Below are positions 1 to 5,906 of a DNA stretch of 7,071 nt, piece after piece; position 1 is the stretch's first letter, and each line of letters opens with the position of its first letter. The stretch covers positions 1-7,071 of the forward strand of contig CASFSH010000246.1 of NCBI GenBank assembly GCA_949297205.1. The letters are read 5' to 3'. Position numbers and translations under genes: made by a program. The notes below the pieces were generated by a model, which was not told the origin of the DNA, searched no databases, and worked only from the letters and a program-made list of their open reading frames with translations. The DNA is from an uncultured Bacillota bacterium. GTDB taxonomy: Bacteria > Bacillota > Clostridia > UBA1381.

Positions 1-57
1 ATATTTTTACATATTGTATTTTTTTATCCATTATTTTTTAATATTTTAAAAAAACAA

Positions 58-86
58 TAGACAAATGAAATAAAAAGATGTATAAT
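58..86 (+). promoter_or_regulatory. Sigma-A-type promoter of upp
   Basis: The -35 box TAGACA (58-63) and a perfect -10 box TATAAT (81-86) are separated by exactly 17 bp. Transcription would start near 93, giving a leader of about 40 nt. That leader contains a small dyad, TCCC(104-107)/GGGA(112-115), just before the ribosome binding site. The dyad is too weak to call a regulator. Confidence 0.7.
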
Positions 87-132
87 ATATAAAATATAAT
101 TTATCCCATACGGGAGATAGGAGTTTATATAA

Positions 133-762
133 ATGGACAAAATGGTTAATATACTTACACACCCTTTGATAGCACACAAGCTTACCATCATGAGAGATAA
201 AAATACATCTGTAAAAGATTTCAGAGAATGTGCACATGAAGTAGCATTGTTAATAGGATATGAAGCTACAAAAGATTTAATTCTCTCAGATTATGAAATT
301 GAAACACCAATTACAAAGACAATTGGCAAAACCATAGAGAAACAAGTTGCTCTTATTCCTATATTAAGAGCCGGCCTCGGCATGGTTGATGCAATGATGG
401 ATTTAATTCCTGCAGCCAAAATCGGACATATTGGTTTATACAGAAACGAAGAAACCTTAGAACCGGTTGAATATTACTGCAAACTACCAACTGATATAGC
501 ACAAAGACAAGTTCTTGTGTTGGATCCTATGCTTGCTACCGGAGGCAGCGCTGTTGCGGCAATTAATTTCATTAAAAAACGTAATGCAAAAAATATAAAA
601 TTCTGTTGTATTATAGCAGCACCTGAAGGAATTAAGGTTTTGCGCGAAGCTCATCCGGATGTTGAAATCTTCTGTGGGGCCTTGGATGAAAAGCTGAATG
701 AAAACGGATATATAGTTCCCGGCCTTGGTGACGCAGGTGACAGACTTTTTGGTACTCTGTAA
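133..762 (+). CDS. upp: Uracil phosphoribosyltransferase
   Basis: This cytoplasmic enzyme of pyrimidine salvage condenses uracil with PRPP to give UMP and pyrophosphate. The protein has 209 residues, the usual length for bacterial Upp. It carries the conserved LRAGLGM segment (79-84), the PRPP-binding loop VLVLDPMLATGGSA (about 127-140, with D131 and the TGGS turn), and the C-terminal uracil-binding signature around 192-208 (GYIVPGLGDAGDR). The start is fixed by an AGGAG (119-123) lying 9 nt before the ATG; the next in-frame Met (residue 4) would be too far from it. The gene has its own promoter at 58-86. No terminator is visible in the 53 bp before the glycosidase gene, so read-through into the sugar cassette is possible. 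No key residue is missing. The identification is firm from whole-length family resemblance. Confidence 0.97.
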   Translation: MDKMVNILTHPLIAHKLTIMRDKNTSVKDFRECAHEVALLIGYEATKDLILSDYEIETPITKTIGKTIEKQVALIPILRAGLGMVDAMMDLIPAAKIGHIGLYRNEETLEPVEYYCKLPTDIAQRQVLVLDPMLATGGSAVAAINFIKKRNAKNIKFCCIIAAPEGIKVLREAHPDVEIFCGALDEKLNENGYIVPGLGDAGDRLFGTL

Positions 763-764
763 TT

Positions 765-794
765 TTAACACGTCTTTTATATGTATTTTATAAT
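765..794 (+). promoter_or_regulatory. Possible promoter before the glycosidase gene
   Basis: TTAACA (765-770) and TATAAT (789-794) lie 18 bp apart in the short gap after upp. The match is good, but the start site would fall near 801, right at the AAGGAG ribosome binding site (801-806), giving almost no leader. It may therefore be a chance match in AT-rich DNA, with the cassette instead transcribed from the upp promoter. Confidence 0.3.
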
Positions 795-815
795 AATTAA
801 AAGGAGTTAAAAAGT

Positions 816-2153
816 ATGACAATACTAAAAATTGATTTGACGAAAACCGAGGGAAAGATAAAGCCAATGAATGCCGTAAATAATGGTCCTATTGGCGGCA
901 AAACACGAAACAACGGAAATTTTCAGCTTTATAAAGAAGCCGAAATCCCTTATGCAAGAAACCATGATGCAGCATTCTGTGCCGATTATGGCAGTGAATT
1001 TTCCGTGGATATTCACAATATTTTCCGCAATTTTGATGCCGACGAAAATGACCCTTCTTCATATATATTTACGGCTACCGATGAATATGTTAAGACGACT
1101 GCTGATGCAGGAACAGAGACATTTTACCGGCTTGGTTCTAAAATTGAGCACGGTTTTAAATTTGGAACTTATCCGCCAAAGGATTTTGCAAAGTGGGCAA
1201 GGATTTGTGAACATATTATCCGCCATTACAATGAAGGATGGGCAGACGGATTTACATACAACATAAAATATTGGGAAATTTGGAATGAGCCTGATTGCCA
1301 AAATGCAGATGGATCATTTCCATGCTGGCAGGGTACGGAAGAACAATTTATCGATTTGTACGAAATTACGGCGAAACATTTAAAAAAGTGTTTTCCGAAT
1401 TTAAAAATTGGAGGTCCTGCATTTTGCGGTCCGTGGAGAAATGATTTTAAACGCGGTTTTCTTAAAGCGGTAAAGGAAAGAGAAATACCATTGGATTTTT
1501 ATTCGTATCATTGTTATGCGAAAGAGCCAATCGGAATTGGCGAAGCGGTGATTGAGGCTGAAAATGCACTTTCGGAATATGGTCTGGATGGTACTTTTAC
1601 AATACTTGATGAGTGGAATTATGTAAAAGGCTGGTTAGGCGATGATTGGAGATACACACTTATTCAGGAAAAAGGCATCAAAGGAGCTGCATTTATTGCC
1701 GGAACTATGAGTATTTGCCAAAACACAAGTCTTGGAATGCTCATGTACTACGATGCACGTCCATGCGGAATGAACGGGTTGTTTAACGCATATACATACG
1801 AACCGCTTAAGGGATATTATTCTTTCCTTATGTTCCGTGAATTGAGAAGGCTCGGTATTCATATTCCGACAGAAAGATATGTTGACGATATTTACAGCTG
1901 TGCCGCAACAGATGGAAGTAACAGTGCAATAATGCTTACCCATTTCAACGATGATGATAACACACCGGCAAAAGAGGTAAAGCTTGAAATTGCAGGTAAT
2001 ATGAATAATGCTAAGCTTGAATATTATTTGCTTGATGAAACACACAATCTTGAGCTTGTGAGAGAAGAAGTTGTCACGGCTGAGAGATTTGCGTCTTATC
2101 TCAAAATGGATAATTATACAAATATCCTTATAAAGATAAAACCCATGCAATAG
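816..2153 (+). CDS. GH39-like family glycoside hydrolase (beta-xylosidase type), cytoplasmic
   Basis: This is a predicted retaining glycosidase of clan GH-A, most like family 39 (beta-xylosidase and related activities). The (beta/alpha)8 barrel shows the acid/base motif YWEIWNEPD with E158 as proton donor. The putative nucleophile is E266 in ILDEWNY; the 108-residue spacing suits GH39. A YSYHCYA segment (229-235) and an HG motif (112-113) also fit the barrel. The C-terminal part, about 355-445, is predicted to be a beta-sandwich. There is no signal peptide or membrane segment, so it acts in the cytoplasm. With 445 residues it is somewhat shorter than classical XynB (about 500), mainly because the N-terminus is abbreviated. 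The start is set by AAGGAG (801-806), 9 nt before the ATG. The MFS transporter gene follows after 25 bp, implying an operon that imports and then cleaves a glycoside. The substrate (xyloside, arabinoside or other) cannot be read from sequence. Confidence 0.85.
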   Translation: MTILKIDLTKTEGKIKPMNAVNNGPIGGKTRNNGNFQLYKEAEIPYARNHDAAFCADYGSEFSVDIHNIFRNFDADENDPSSYIFTATDEYVKTTADAGTETFYRLGSKIEHGFKFGTYPPKDFAKWARICEHIIRHYNEGWADGFTYNIKYWEIWNEPDCQNADGSFPCWQGTEEQFIDLYEITAKHLKKCFPNLKIGGPAFCGPWRNDFKRGFLKAVKEREIPLDFYSYHCYAKEPIGIGEAVIEAENALSEYGLDGTFTILDEWNYVKGWLGDDWRYTLIQEKGIKGAAFIAGTMSICQNTSLGMLMYYDARPCGMNGLFNAYTYEPLKGYYSFLMFRELRRLGIHIPTERYVDDIYSCAATDGSNSAIMLTHFNDDDNTPAKEVKLEIAGNMNNAKLEYYLLDETHNLELVREEVVTAERFASYLKMDNYTNILIKIKPMQ

Positions 2154-2178
2154 GGTTGAGAATGGAAGAACAATAATA

Positions 2179-3483
2179 ATGAGTACATTAAAAAATATTT
2201 ATAATACAAAAGAATACAAGCGTTCAAGAACTGCATATGCACTACAGTGTACATTTGAATACTTTGTGATGTTGTTAGTTGCGGATGCATTTTTGGCAAA
2301 CCTGCTGACAAATATGGGGATAAGCGACGCATTGACCGGCATAATCTCATCCTTTATCTCATTTGCATTTTTGTTTCAGCTTATGTCAATATTTTTGGTA
2401 ACCAAAATCAAAAATACAAAAAAGACAGTGATAATTCTGAATTGTCTGAGTCAATTTCTATTTATGACGATGTATCTTGTGCCTTTTATGCCCTTTTCAA
2501 AAGGCATAAAAACCGCATTGGTAATATGCGCAATACTATTTGCTTACATATCTAATTATACTGTAAGCGGTGTTTTGTTTAAATGGGCAAATTCGTTTGT
2601 CGCACCGACAAAACGTGCCGAGTATTCCGCCGGAAAGGAAATGGTATCGCTGCTATCAGGGATAGTCTTTACTCTTATCATAGGGCATATTATCGACAGA
2701 TACAACGATGTAGGAAATGTCGAAGGCGGATTTTTATTCATAGCTGCGGCTATGTTGATATTGAATATATGTAATTTTATCAGCCTAATGTTGATAAAAA
2801 AGGACAGCATTGTAATGGAGGAGGAACAAACAGAGGATACACCGTCATTTTCCGAGGTGATAAAAAATACACTCGGCAATAAAAGTTTTGTAAGTGTTGT
2901 GATAATGACAGTGATGTGGTATGCAGCAAGGTATATGACACTTGGCTTTTTGGGAACATTTAAGACAAAGGATCTTTTAATAAGTGTTGGTATGGTTCAG
3001 GTGATTAATATTGCCGGACAGCTTGCACGGTTTGCAATTTCAAAACCTTTCGGGCGATTTTCGGATAAAACATCATTTGCAACAGGTATAAGATGGGCTT
3101 TTATAATTGAAGCGGCTGCATATCTGGCGTGTATGTTTACAACCACAAAAACATGGTGGCTTATTATAATATATACAGTACTGTATAATGTAAGTATGGC
3201 AGGCTCAAATCAAAATTCGTTCAATATAGTTTATAGCTATGTTGATAGCAAATATATAGTCCAAGCAATGGCGATTAAAAACAGTATCGGAGGAATATGC
3301 GGATTTTTGGTATCACTTTTGGGCGGAAAGATTCTTGCAGCAGTGCAGAATAACGGTAACAGCTTATTCGGACTGCACATTTACGGGCAGCAGTTCTTAT
3401 CGGCCATATCACTTGTAATTCTTGCAACGACAGTGGCATATGTGCATTTTGTAATAGAAAAGCAGAAAGTTAAAATTCGGTAG
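2179..3483 (+). CDS. MFS transporter, probably for the substrate of the adjacent glycosidase
   Basis: This integral membrane protein of 434 residues has about 12 predicted helices: roughly 22-44, 52-75, 82-104, 109-134, 152-172, 183-206, 235-258, 265-288, 301-321, 325-345, 364-390 and 400-425. The charged central loop (207-233, acidic EEEQTED) divides the two six-helix halves, as in the major facilitator superfamily. The loop between helices 8 and 9 carries GRFSDK (292-297), a motif-A-like signature; the matching loop between helices 2 and 3 (KIKNTKK) is degenerate. There is no signal peptide and both ends are predicted cytoplasmic. The ribosome binding site GGAAGA (2164-2169) lies 9 nt before the ATG. 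The 25-bp gap to the glycosidase suggests co-transcription and a shared substrate; that is inference. The stop codon (3481-3483) directly abuts the insertion sequence, so the last residues, or at least the 3' untranslated region, may have been altered by the insertion. Confidence 0.85.
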   Translation: MSTLKNIYNTKEYKRSRTAYALQCTFEYFVMLLVADAFLANLLTNMGISDALTGIISSFISFAFLFQLMSIFLVTKIKNTKKTVIILNCLSQFLFMTMYLVPFMPFSKGIKTALVICAILFAYISNYTVSGVLFKWANSFVAPTKRAEYSAGKEMVSLLSGIVFTLIIGHIIDRYNDVGNVEGGFLFIAAAMLILNICNFISLMLIKKDSIVMEEEQTEDTPSFSEVIKNTLGNKSFVSVVIMTVMWYAARYMTLGFLGTFKTKDLLISVGMVQVINIAGQLARFAISKPFGRFSDKTSFATGIRWAFIIEAAAYLACMFTTTKTWWLIIIYTVLYNVSMAGSNQNSFNIVYSYVDSKYIVQAMAIKNSIGGICGFLVSLLGGKILAAVQNNGNSLFGLHIYGQQFLSAISLVILATTVAYVHFVIEKQKVKIR

Positions 3484-3502
3484 TGTAAAGTAAAAATGAA
3501 AG
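3484..3502 (+). repeat. Left terminal inverted repeat of the insertion sequence
   Basis: This segment pairs imperfectly with 4764-4781. It begins at the base after the transporter stop codon. Its inner part GTAAAAATGAA (3490-3500) recurs as a direct repeat at 3580-3590 inside the element. Confidence 0.55.
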
Positions 3503-3590
3503 AATGGCATAACAAATTTACAGAATATCGCAGATTTTCGCCTGAAAGCTTGTAAATGCTCGTCTGTGATTAGTCAAGGGTAAAAATGAA
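3490..3590 (+). repeat. 11-bp direct repeat pair in the left end of the insertion sequence
   Basis: GTAAAAATGAA occurs at 3490-3500 (within the left terminal repeat) and again at 3580-3590 (in the loop side of the large dyad), exactly 90 bp apart. A related AAATGAAAG is present, inverted, in the right terminal repeat. Subterminal copies of a terminal motif can be extra transposase binding sites; that role is inferred. Confidence 0.5.
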
Positions 3591-3657
3591 CGTGCTAACG
3601 CACGCCCTATGACAAATCACAGAGCAACCATTTTAGTATTAGCTAAGCGAAAATCAG
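3531..3657. repeat. Large nested imperfect inverted repeat beside the transposase 3' end
   Basis: Arms pair in order from outside in: GATTTTCGC (3533-3541) with 3647-3655; AGCT (3547-3550) with 3641-3644; AAATG (3554-3558) with 3629-3633; TCTGTGATT (3563-3571) with 3615-3623; GTCA (3573-3576) with 3610-3613; AGGG (3577-3580) with 3605-3608; and a tip hairpin CGTGC-TAAC-GCACG (3591-3604). That is about 40 pairs in one coaxial order. On the plus strand the tip loop is UAAC, a UMAC-type stable tetraloop. The outer arm overlaps the transposase stop codon (3654-3656). No U-run follows on either strand, so it is not a canonical terminator. It could be a structured RNA, a folded-DNA recognition site or a transcription insulator. 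Confidence 0.75.
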
Positions 3658-4676
3658 GATACAAGTAACAAAGAATTTTGTTGTCGCTTAGAATATTTCA
3701 ACCCGGCAACTTGAGCAGGTGTAAGATTAGATAAGGAACTATGAGGTCTGATGAAATTGAAAAAGAATACAAACATCATAATCATAGAATTAGCGCTTTC
3801 AAAAGAGTTAAAGCCGTATCTTGTCTTGTACCAATATTTAAACTGCTTGTTAAAGGCTTCGATAACATTGTTGGAGATGTCATCTTTGAAGCTGGCAACT
3901 CTGATGTGAGGTACACCAAAGATAGCCTTTGTCGGTACTTTGTAAACTGAATAACGATCAGTAACAATAGCATTAGGTTTACCGTGCTGTTTTACACTAT
4001 CAAACAAGCTAAAGGCTTGTGGAGAATCTCTGTGTGGTGATAGGTGGAACCCCAAAACAAACCTTGTTTCACTATCAATAATAAACCAGATGTAATACTT
4101 TTTACCTAAGATTTTGACAACAGTTTCGTCAGCGTGCCACTCATCGGAGTCAAAGTTCATTAATGGCATAAGAGTGAGCATTTTAGAGTGAAAAATGGGG
4201 GCAAACTTTTTACACCAGTCACTAATAGTAACGTGAGATACTTTGATATTGTATAGGATTTCAAGCATTGTAGTAATCTTGCGAAAAGATGTACCACCTA
4301 TGTAGAACAGGGTGAGAGCAGTAATGACTAGGTGTAAGCTGTGTCTCATACGTTTGAAGTTATACTTACCGATAATGTTTGACATAGACGGAGGCAACTT
4401 CACGGTGGACTTAGCTTGAAAGAAAGAATGATTGCACTTCTTGTCAGAACAACGGTAATTTGAATAATCATCATAGTCGTGATGAAGAAAAGCAGACTTG
4501 TCGCAAACAGGGCAAGAAGGATATTTGCGAGGATTAACCTTTTTGGTGGAATCGGGAGCAAATTGATGTTTACAAATAGGGCATTGATATTTTTGATTGC
4601 CAAATCTGTCTTTGCCATATTTATAAAGTTTTTTGGAGTTGCATCTTGGGCAACAATTTGGTATAATTTTATCCAT
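3654..4676 (-). CDS. DDE transposase with N-terminal zinc ribbons (IS6-like)
   Basis: This 340-residue transposase catalyses DNA cleavage and strand transfer of the surrounding insertion sequence. Two Cys clusters open the protein: C8/C9-C12 with C32-C35 (CPIC), and C55-C58 (CPVC) with C76 and C81, a zinc-ribbon pair for DNA binding. A helix-turn-helix-like stretch follows (about 130-157, FRKITTMLEILYNIKVSHVT). The catalytic core shows D183 (WHADETVV), D240 (VTDRYSVY) and E273 (NNVIEAFNKQFK) with K280 seven residues after the Glu, as in the IS240/IS6 type DDE domain. It is longer than a standard IS6 transposase (about 230 residues) because of the zinc ribbons. The ribosome binding site AAAGGAG (4688-4694) precedes the ATG. 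All catalytic residues and the frame are intact, so it may be active. The exact IS family should be taken as probable, not certain. Confidence 0.9.
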   Translation of the reverse strand: MDKIIPNCCPRCNSKKLYKYGKDRFGNQKYQCPICKHQFAPDSTKKVNPRKYPSCPVCDKSAFLHHDYDDYSNYRCSDKKCNHSFFQAKSTVKLPPSMSNIIGKYNFKRMRHSLHLVITALTLFYIGGTSFRKITTMLEILYNIKVSHVTISDWCKKFAPIFHSKMLTLMPLMNFDSDEWHADETVVKILGKKYYIWFIIDSETRFVLGFHLSPHRDSPQAFSLFDSVKQHGKPNAIVTDRYSVYKVPTKAIFGVPHIRVASFKDDISNNVIEAFNKQFKYWYKTRYGFNSFESANSMIMMFVFFFNFIRPHSSLSNLTPAQVAGLKYSKRQQNSLLLVS

Positions 4677-4717
4677 GAGATCTTGATCTCCTTTCTCTGA
4701 TTTTCAGGGAGGTATAG

Positions 4718-4733
4718 GTTTTAGTGGTAAAAC
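4718..4733. repeat. 6-bp perfect inverted repeat at the transposase transcription start
   Basis: GTTTTA-GTGG-TAAAAC is immediately downstream of the -10 box of the transposase promoter, so it covers the expected start site (about 4728 on the minus strand). It could act as an operator, or as a hairpin that forms only in transcripts entering from outside the element. Confidence 0.45.
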
Positions 4734-4734
4734 T

Positions 4735-4763
4735 ATTATACCATAAGGAGTTCAAGGTCTCAA
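4735..4763 (-). promoter_or_regulatory. Transposase promoter with extended -10
   Basis: Reading the minus strand, the -35 box TTGAGA (4763-4758) is followed after 17 bp by TATAAT (4740-4735). It is preceded by TGG, giving an extended -10 (TGnTATAAT). The -35 box directly abuts the right terminal repeat (4764-4781), so the promoter belongs to the element and lies just inside its end. Confidence 0.75.
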
Positions 4764-4781
4764 CTTTCATTTAACTTAACA
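4764..4781 (-). repeat. Right terminal inverted repeat of the insertion sequence
   Basis: This is the imperfect inverted partner of 3484-3502. It leaves only about 30 bp, including a ribosome binding site, before the next gene at 4812. Confidence 0.55.
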
Positions 4782-4811
4782 AAATGAATTAAAATTTTAG
4801 GAGGTTTTTTT

Positions 4812-5747
4812 ATGAAACTTAAAAATATTGTTTTGTCATGTTTATTATGTGTAACAACACTGATACCTGCATCACCGGTATCTGCGAGAGAAAACGTATA
4901 TGATGTACCTACACTTTGCTATGAAATGACAATCCCAAGCGGTTATTACGCAATGGATGAAACATCTGAAATTGACGATGGTCAGATTGCTGCAATTGTA
5001 GGAGCACCCGGTGCAAACTTTGTACCTTTGCTTAAAAACAAAATTATTCTCATTGATTCAGGTACATATACAGCGCAAAATGAACTTTTATTAGTTGTTG
5101 CTCAAAGTGACTTTACTAAAAGAGTACAAAATTTCTATAATAAATCAGAAGAATATCTGACTCAGGAATGGTTCCTTGCTCTTGGCGACAAAAAATACTA
5201 TGACTTCGAATTTTATCCAACAGATGAAGCATTTTTTGTTCATACAAGATCAGACTATAACGGAGATATGTTTGAAAATTATATAACTGTGAAAAACGGA
5301 TTATACTATATGTTATCTGCAAGAATAAGCGGTAATTATGATGCAGCATCAAGTGTTCCTGTTTTAAAAACTATTGTAGATTCCATCCACTTCACATCAC
5401 ATGATACCATAGTTCGTTTAAACGGTACAGGCATTGATTTTACACAGCGTCCTATGATGTACAACAACAGAACAATGGTTCCGTTAAGAGCTATATTTGA
5501 AGCTATGGGTGCAACAGTTAACTGGGATGATGCAACAAAAACAGTAACAGCAGAAAAAGGCGATACAAAAATATCACTTACAATAAACAGCAATATTCTT
5601 TACAAAAACGGCGAAGAAATTCAGCTTGATGCCTCTGCCATACTTTATAACAGCACAACACTTGTTCCTGTAAGAGCCGTTGCCGAAGCTTTCGGTGCAC
5701 AGGTTTCATGGAATGAAAATGCACGTATTGTTGATATTACTTATTGA
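4812..5747 (+). CDS. Secreted protein with copper-amine-oxidase N-terminal-like (stalk) domain
   Basis: This is an exported protein of 311 residues and unknown function. A signal peptide is clear: basic KLK, hydrophobic core 6-20, and a likely signal peptidase I site after A25 (PVSA|REN). Residues 30-195 form a mixed alpha/beta region ending IVDSIHF, loosely reminiscent of PsbP/DcrB-like folds; I cannot assign it. Residues about 200-311 match the copper amine oxidase N-terminal-like domain (PF07833 type), seen as two copies of an N-x-x-T-x-VP-x-RA-x-x-EA-x-GA-x-V-x-W unit at 218-245 and 280-307. In Clostridia such domains are usually surface or stalk modules and carry no oxidase activity. The ribosome binding site AGGAGG (4799-4804) lies 7 nt before the ATG. 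The insertion sequence ends about 30 bp upstream and no good promoter remains in that gap, so expression may depend on read-through or may be reduced. Confidence 0.85.
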   Translation: MKLKNIVLSCLLCVTTLIPASPVSARENVYDVPTLCYEMTIPSGYYAMDETSEIDDGQIAAIVGAPGANFVPLLKNKIILIDSGTYTAQNELLLVVAQSDFTKRVQNFYNKSEEYLTQEWFLALGDKKYYDFEFYPTDEAFFVHTRSDYNGDMFENYITVKNGLYYMLSARISGNYDAASSVPVLKTIVDSIHFTSHDTIVRLNGTGIDFTQRPMMYNNRTMVPLRAIFEAMGATVNWDDATKTVTAEKGDTKISLTINSNILYKNGEEIQLDASAILYNSTTLVPVRAVAEAFGAQVSWNENARIVDITY

Positions 5748-5749
5748 TT

Positions 5750-5780
5750 ATAAAATAGACACTATTTGTCTATATTTTAT
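5750..5780 (+). terminator. AT-rich hairpin just after the secreted-protein gene
   Basis: AATAGACA (5754-5761) pairs with TGTCTATA-side bases (5767-5772). After a 2-nt bulge, the A-run 5752-5755 pairs with T5775-T5778. The hairpin starts within 5 nt of the stop codon. It is weak as a terminator on its own but probably protects or ends the transcript together with the next hairpin. Confidence 0.45.
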
Positions 5781-5805
5781 TAAATTGATTAAGAAAAATT
5801 TTGTA

Positions 5806-5839
5806 ATATGCAGCTGCTTTTAGGCAACTGCATATTTTT
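5806..5839 (+). terminator. Rho-independent terminator of the secreted-protein gene
   Basis: An 8-bp stem ATATGCAG/CTGCATAT (5806-5813 with 5828-5835) is extended by TGC/GCA after one mismatch. It has a 6-nt loop and is followed by a T-run (5835-5839). It lies about 60 bp after the stop at 5747, between two converging genes, and an A-rich flank could let it also work for the opposite strand. Confidence 0.8.
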
Positions 5840-5850
5840 GTATACGAAAT

Positions 5851-5880
5851 ATGCGCTCCCGCTTTTAAACGGAAACGCAT
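5851..5880 (-). terminator. Hairpin downstream of the GNAT gene, complete only in its own transcript
   Basis: In minus-strand RNA, AUGCGUUUCCG (5880-5870) pairs over 11 bp with CGGGAGCGCAU (5861-5851) through an 8-nt loop, using two G-U wobbles. On the plus strand those positions become A-C mismatches, so the structure suits the GNAT mRNA. It begins 27 nt after the GNAT stop. The following U stretch (AUUU) is short, so termination efficiency is uncertain. Confidence 0.5.
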
Positions 5881-5906
5881 TATTAACAAATATAACATTT
5901 ATTAAA

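Larger units (their letters stand above)
3484..4781 (-). mobile_element. Insertion sequence with one DDE transposase (IS6-like), about 1.3 kb
   Basis: The element is defined by an intact transposase gene (3654-4676, minus), a transposase promoter against the right end, and imperfect terminal inverted repeats: TGTAAAGTAAAAATGAAAG at 3484-3502 versus the reverse complement of 4764-4781, TGTTAAGTTAAATGAAAG. They match at 16 of 19 positions with one gap. No direct repeat flanks these exact ends. An alternative boundary is suggested by an 8-bp direct repeat TTAAAATT at 3470-3477 and 4789-4796, which would make the element 3478-4788 and let it supply the last codon and stop of the transporter. IS6-type elements usually make 8-bp duplications, but this repeat is A/T-only and could be chance. 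The left non-coding end is unusually long (about 150 bp) and structured. Confidence 0.75.

Noticed and set aside
34..53. AT-only palindrome upstream of upp as a terminator of a preceding gene
   Set aside because: The stem consists only of A-T pairs (TTTTTTAA/TTAAAAAA), expected by chance in such AT-rich DNA and unlikely to stop transcription.
101..119. Small dyad in the upp leader as a PyrR-type attenuator or riboswitch
   Set aside because: Only four perfect pairs, no competing terminator and no recognisable PyrR-binding loop consensus; too short for a known riboswitch.
46..237. Minus-strand open frame over the upp start
   Set aside because: It overlaps the upp promoter and coding start, and its protein is low-complexity and hydrophobic with no family resemblance; it is a shadow of AT-rich DNA.
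883..1266. Plus-strand open frame inside the glycosidase gene
   Set aside because: It is an alternative frame of a gene with clear catalytic motifs; no ribosome binding site or family match.
1635..2150. Long minus-strand open frame opposite the glycosidase C-terminus
   Set aside because: Cys- and Ile-rich antisense translation, typical of a shadow frame; nothing recognisable.
3741..3950. Plus-strand open frame antisense to the transposase
   Set aside because: It lies wholly within the conserved catalytic part of the transposase and has no independent support.
3649..4707. GAAAATCAG/CTGATTTTC pair as the true terminal repeats of the insertion sequence
   Set aside because: This would put the left end inside the transposase stop codon and leave the strong transposase promoter outside the element; the 3484/4781 ends explain the layout better.
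4833..4850. Lipobox (VLSC) in the secreted-protein signal peptide
   Set aside because: The Cys comes too early, at residue 10, before the end of the hydrophobic core, and Leu at -2 is atypical; a signal peptidase I site after A25 fits much better.
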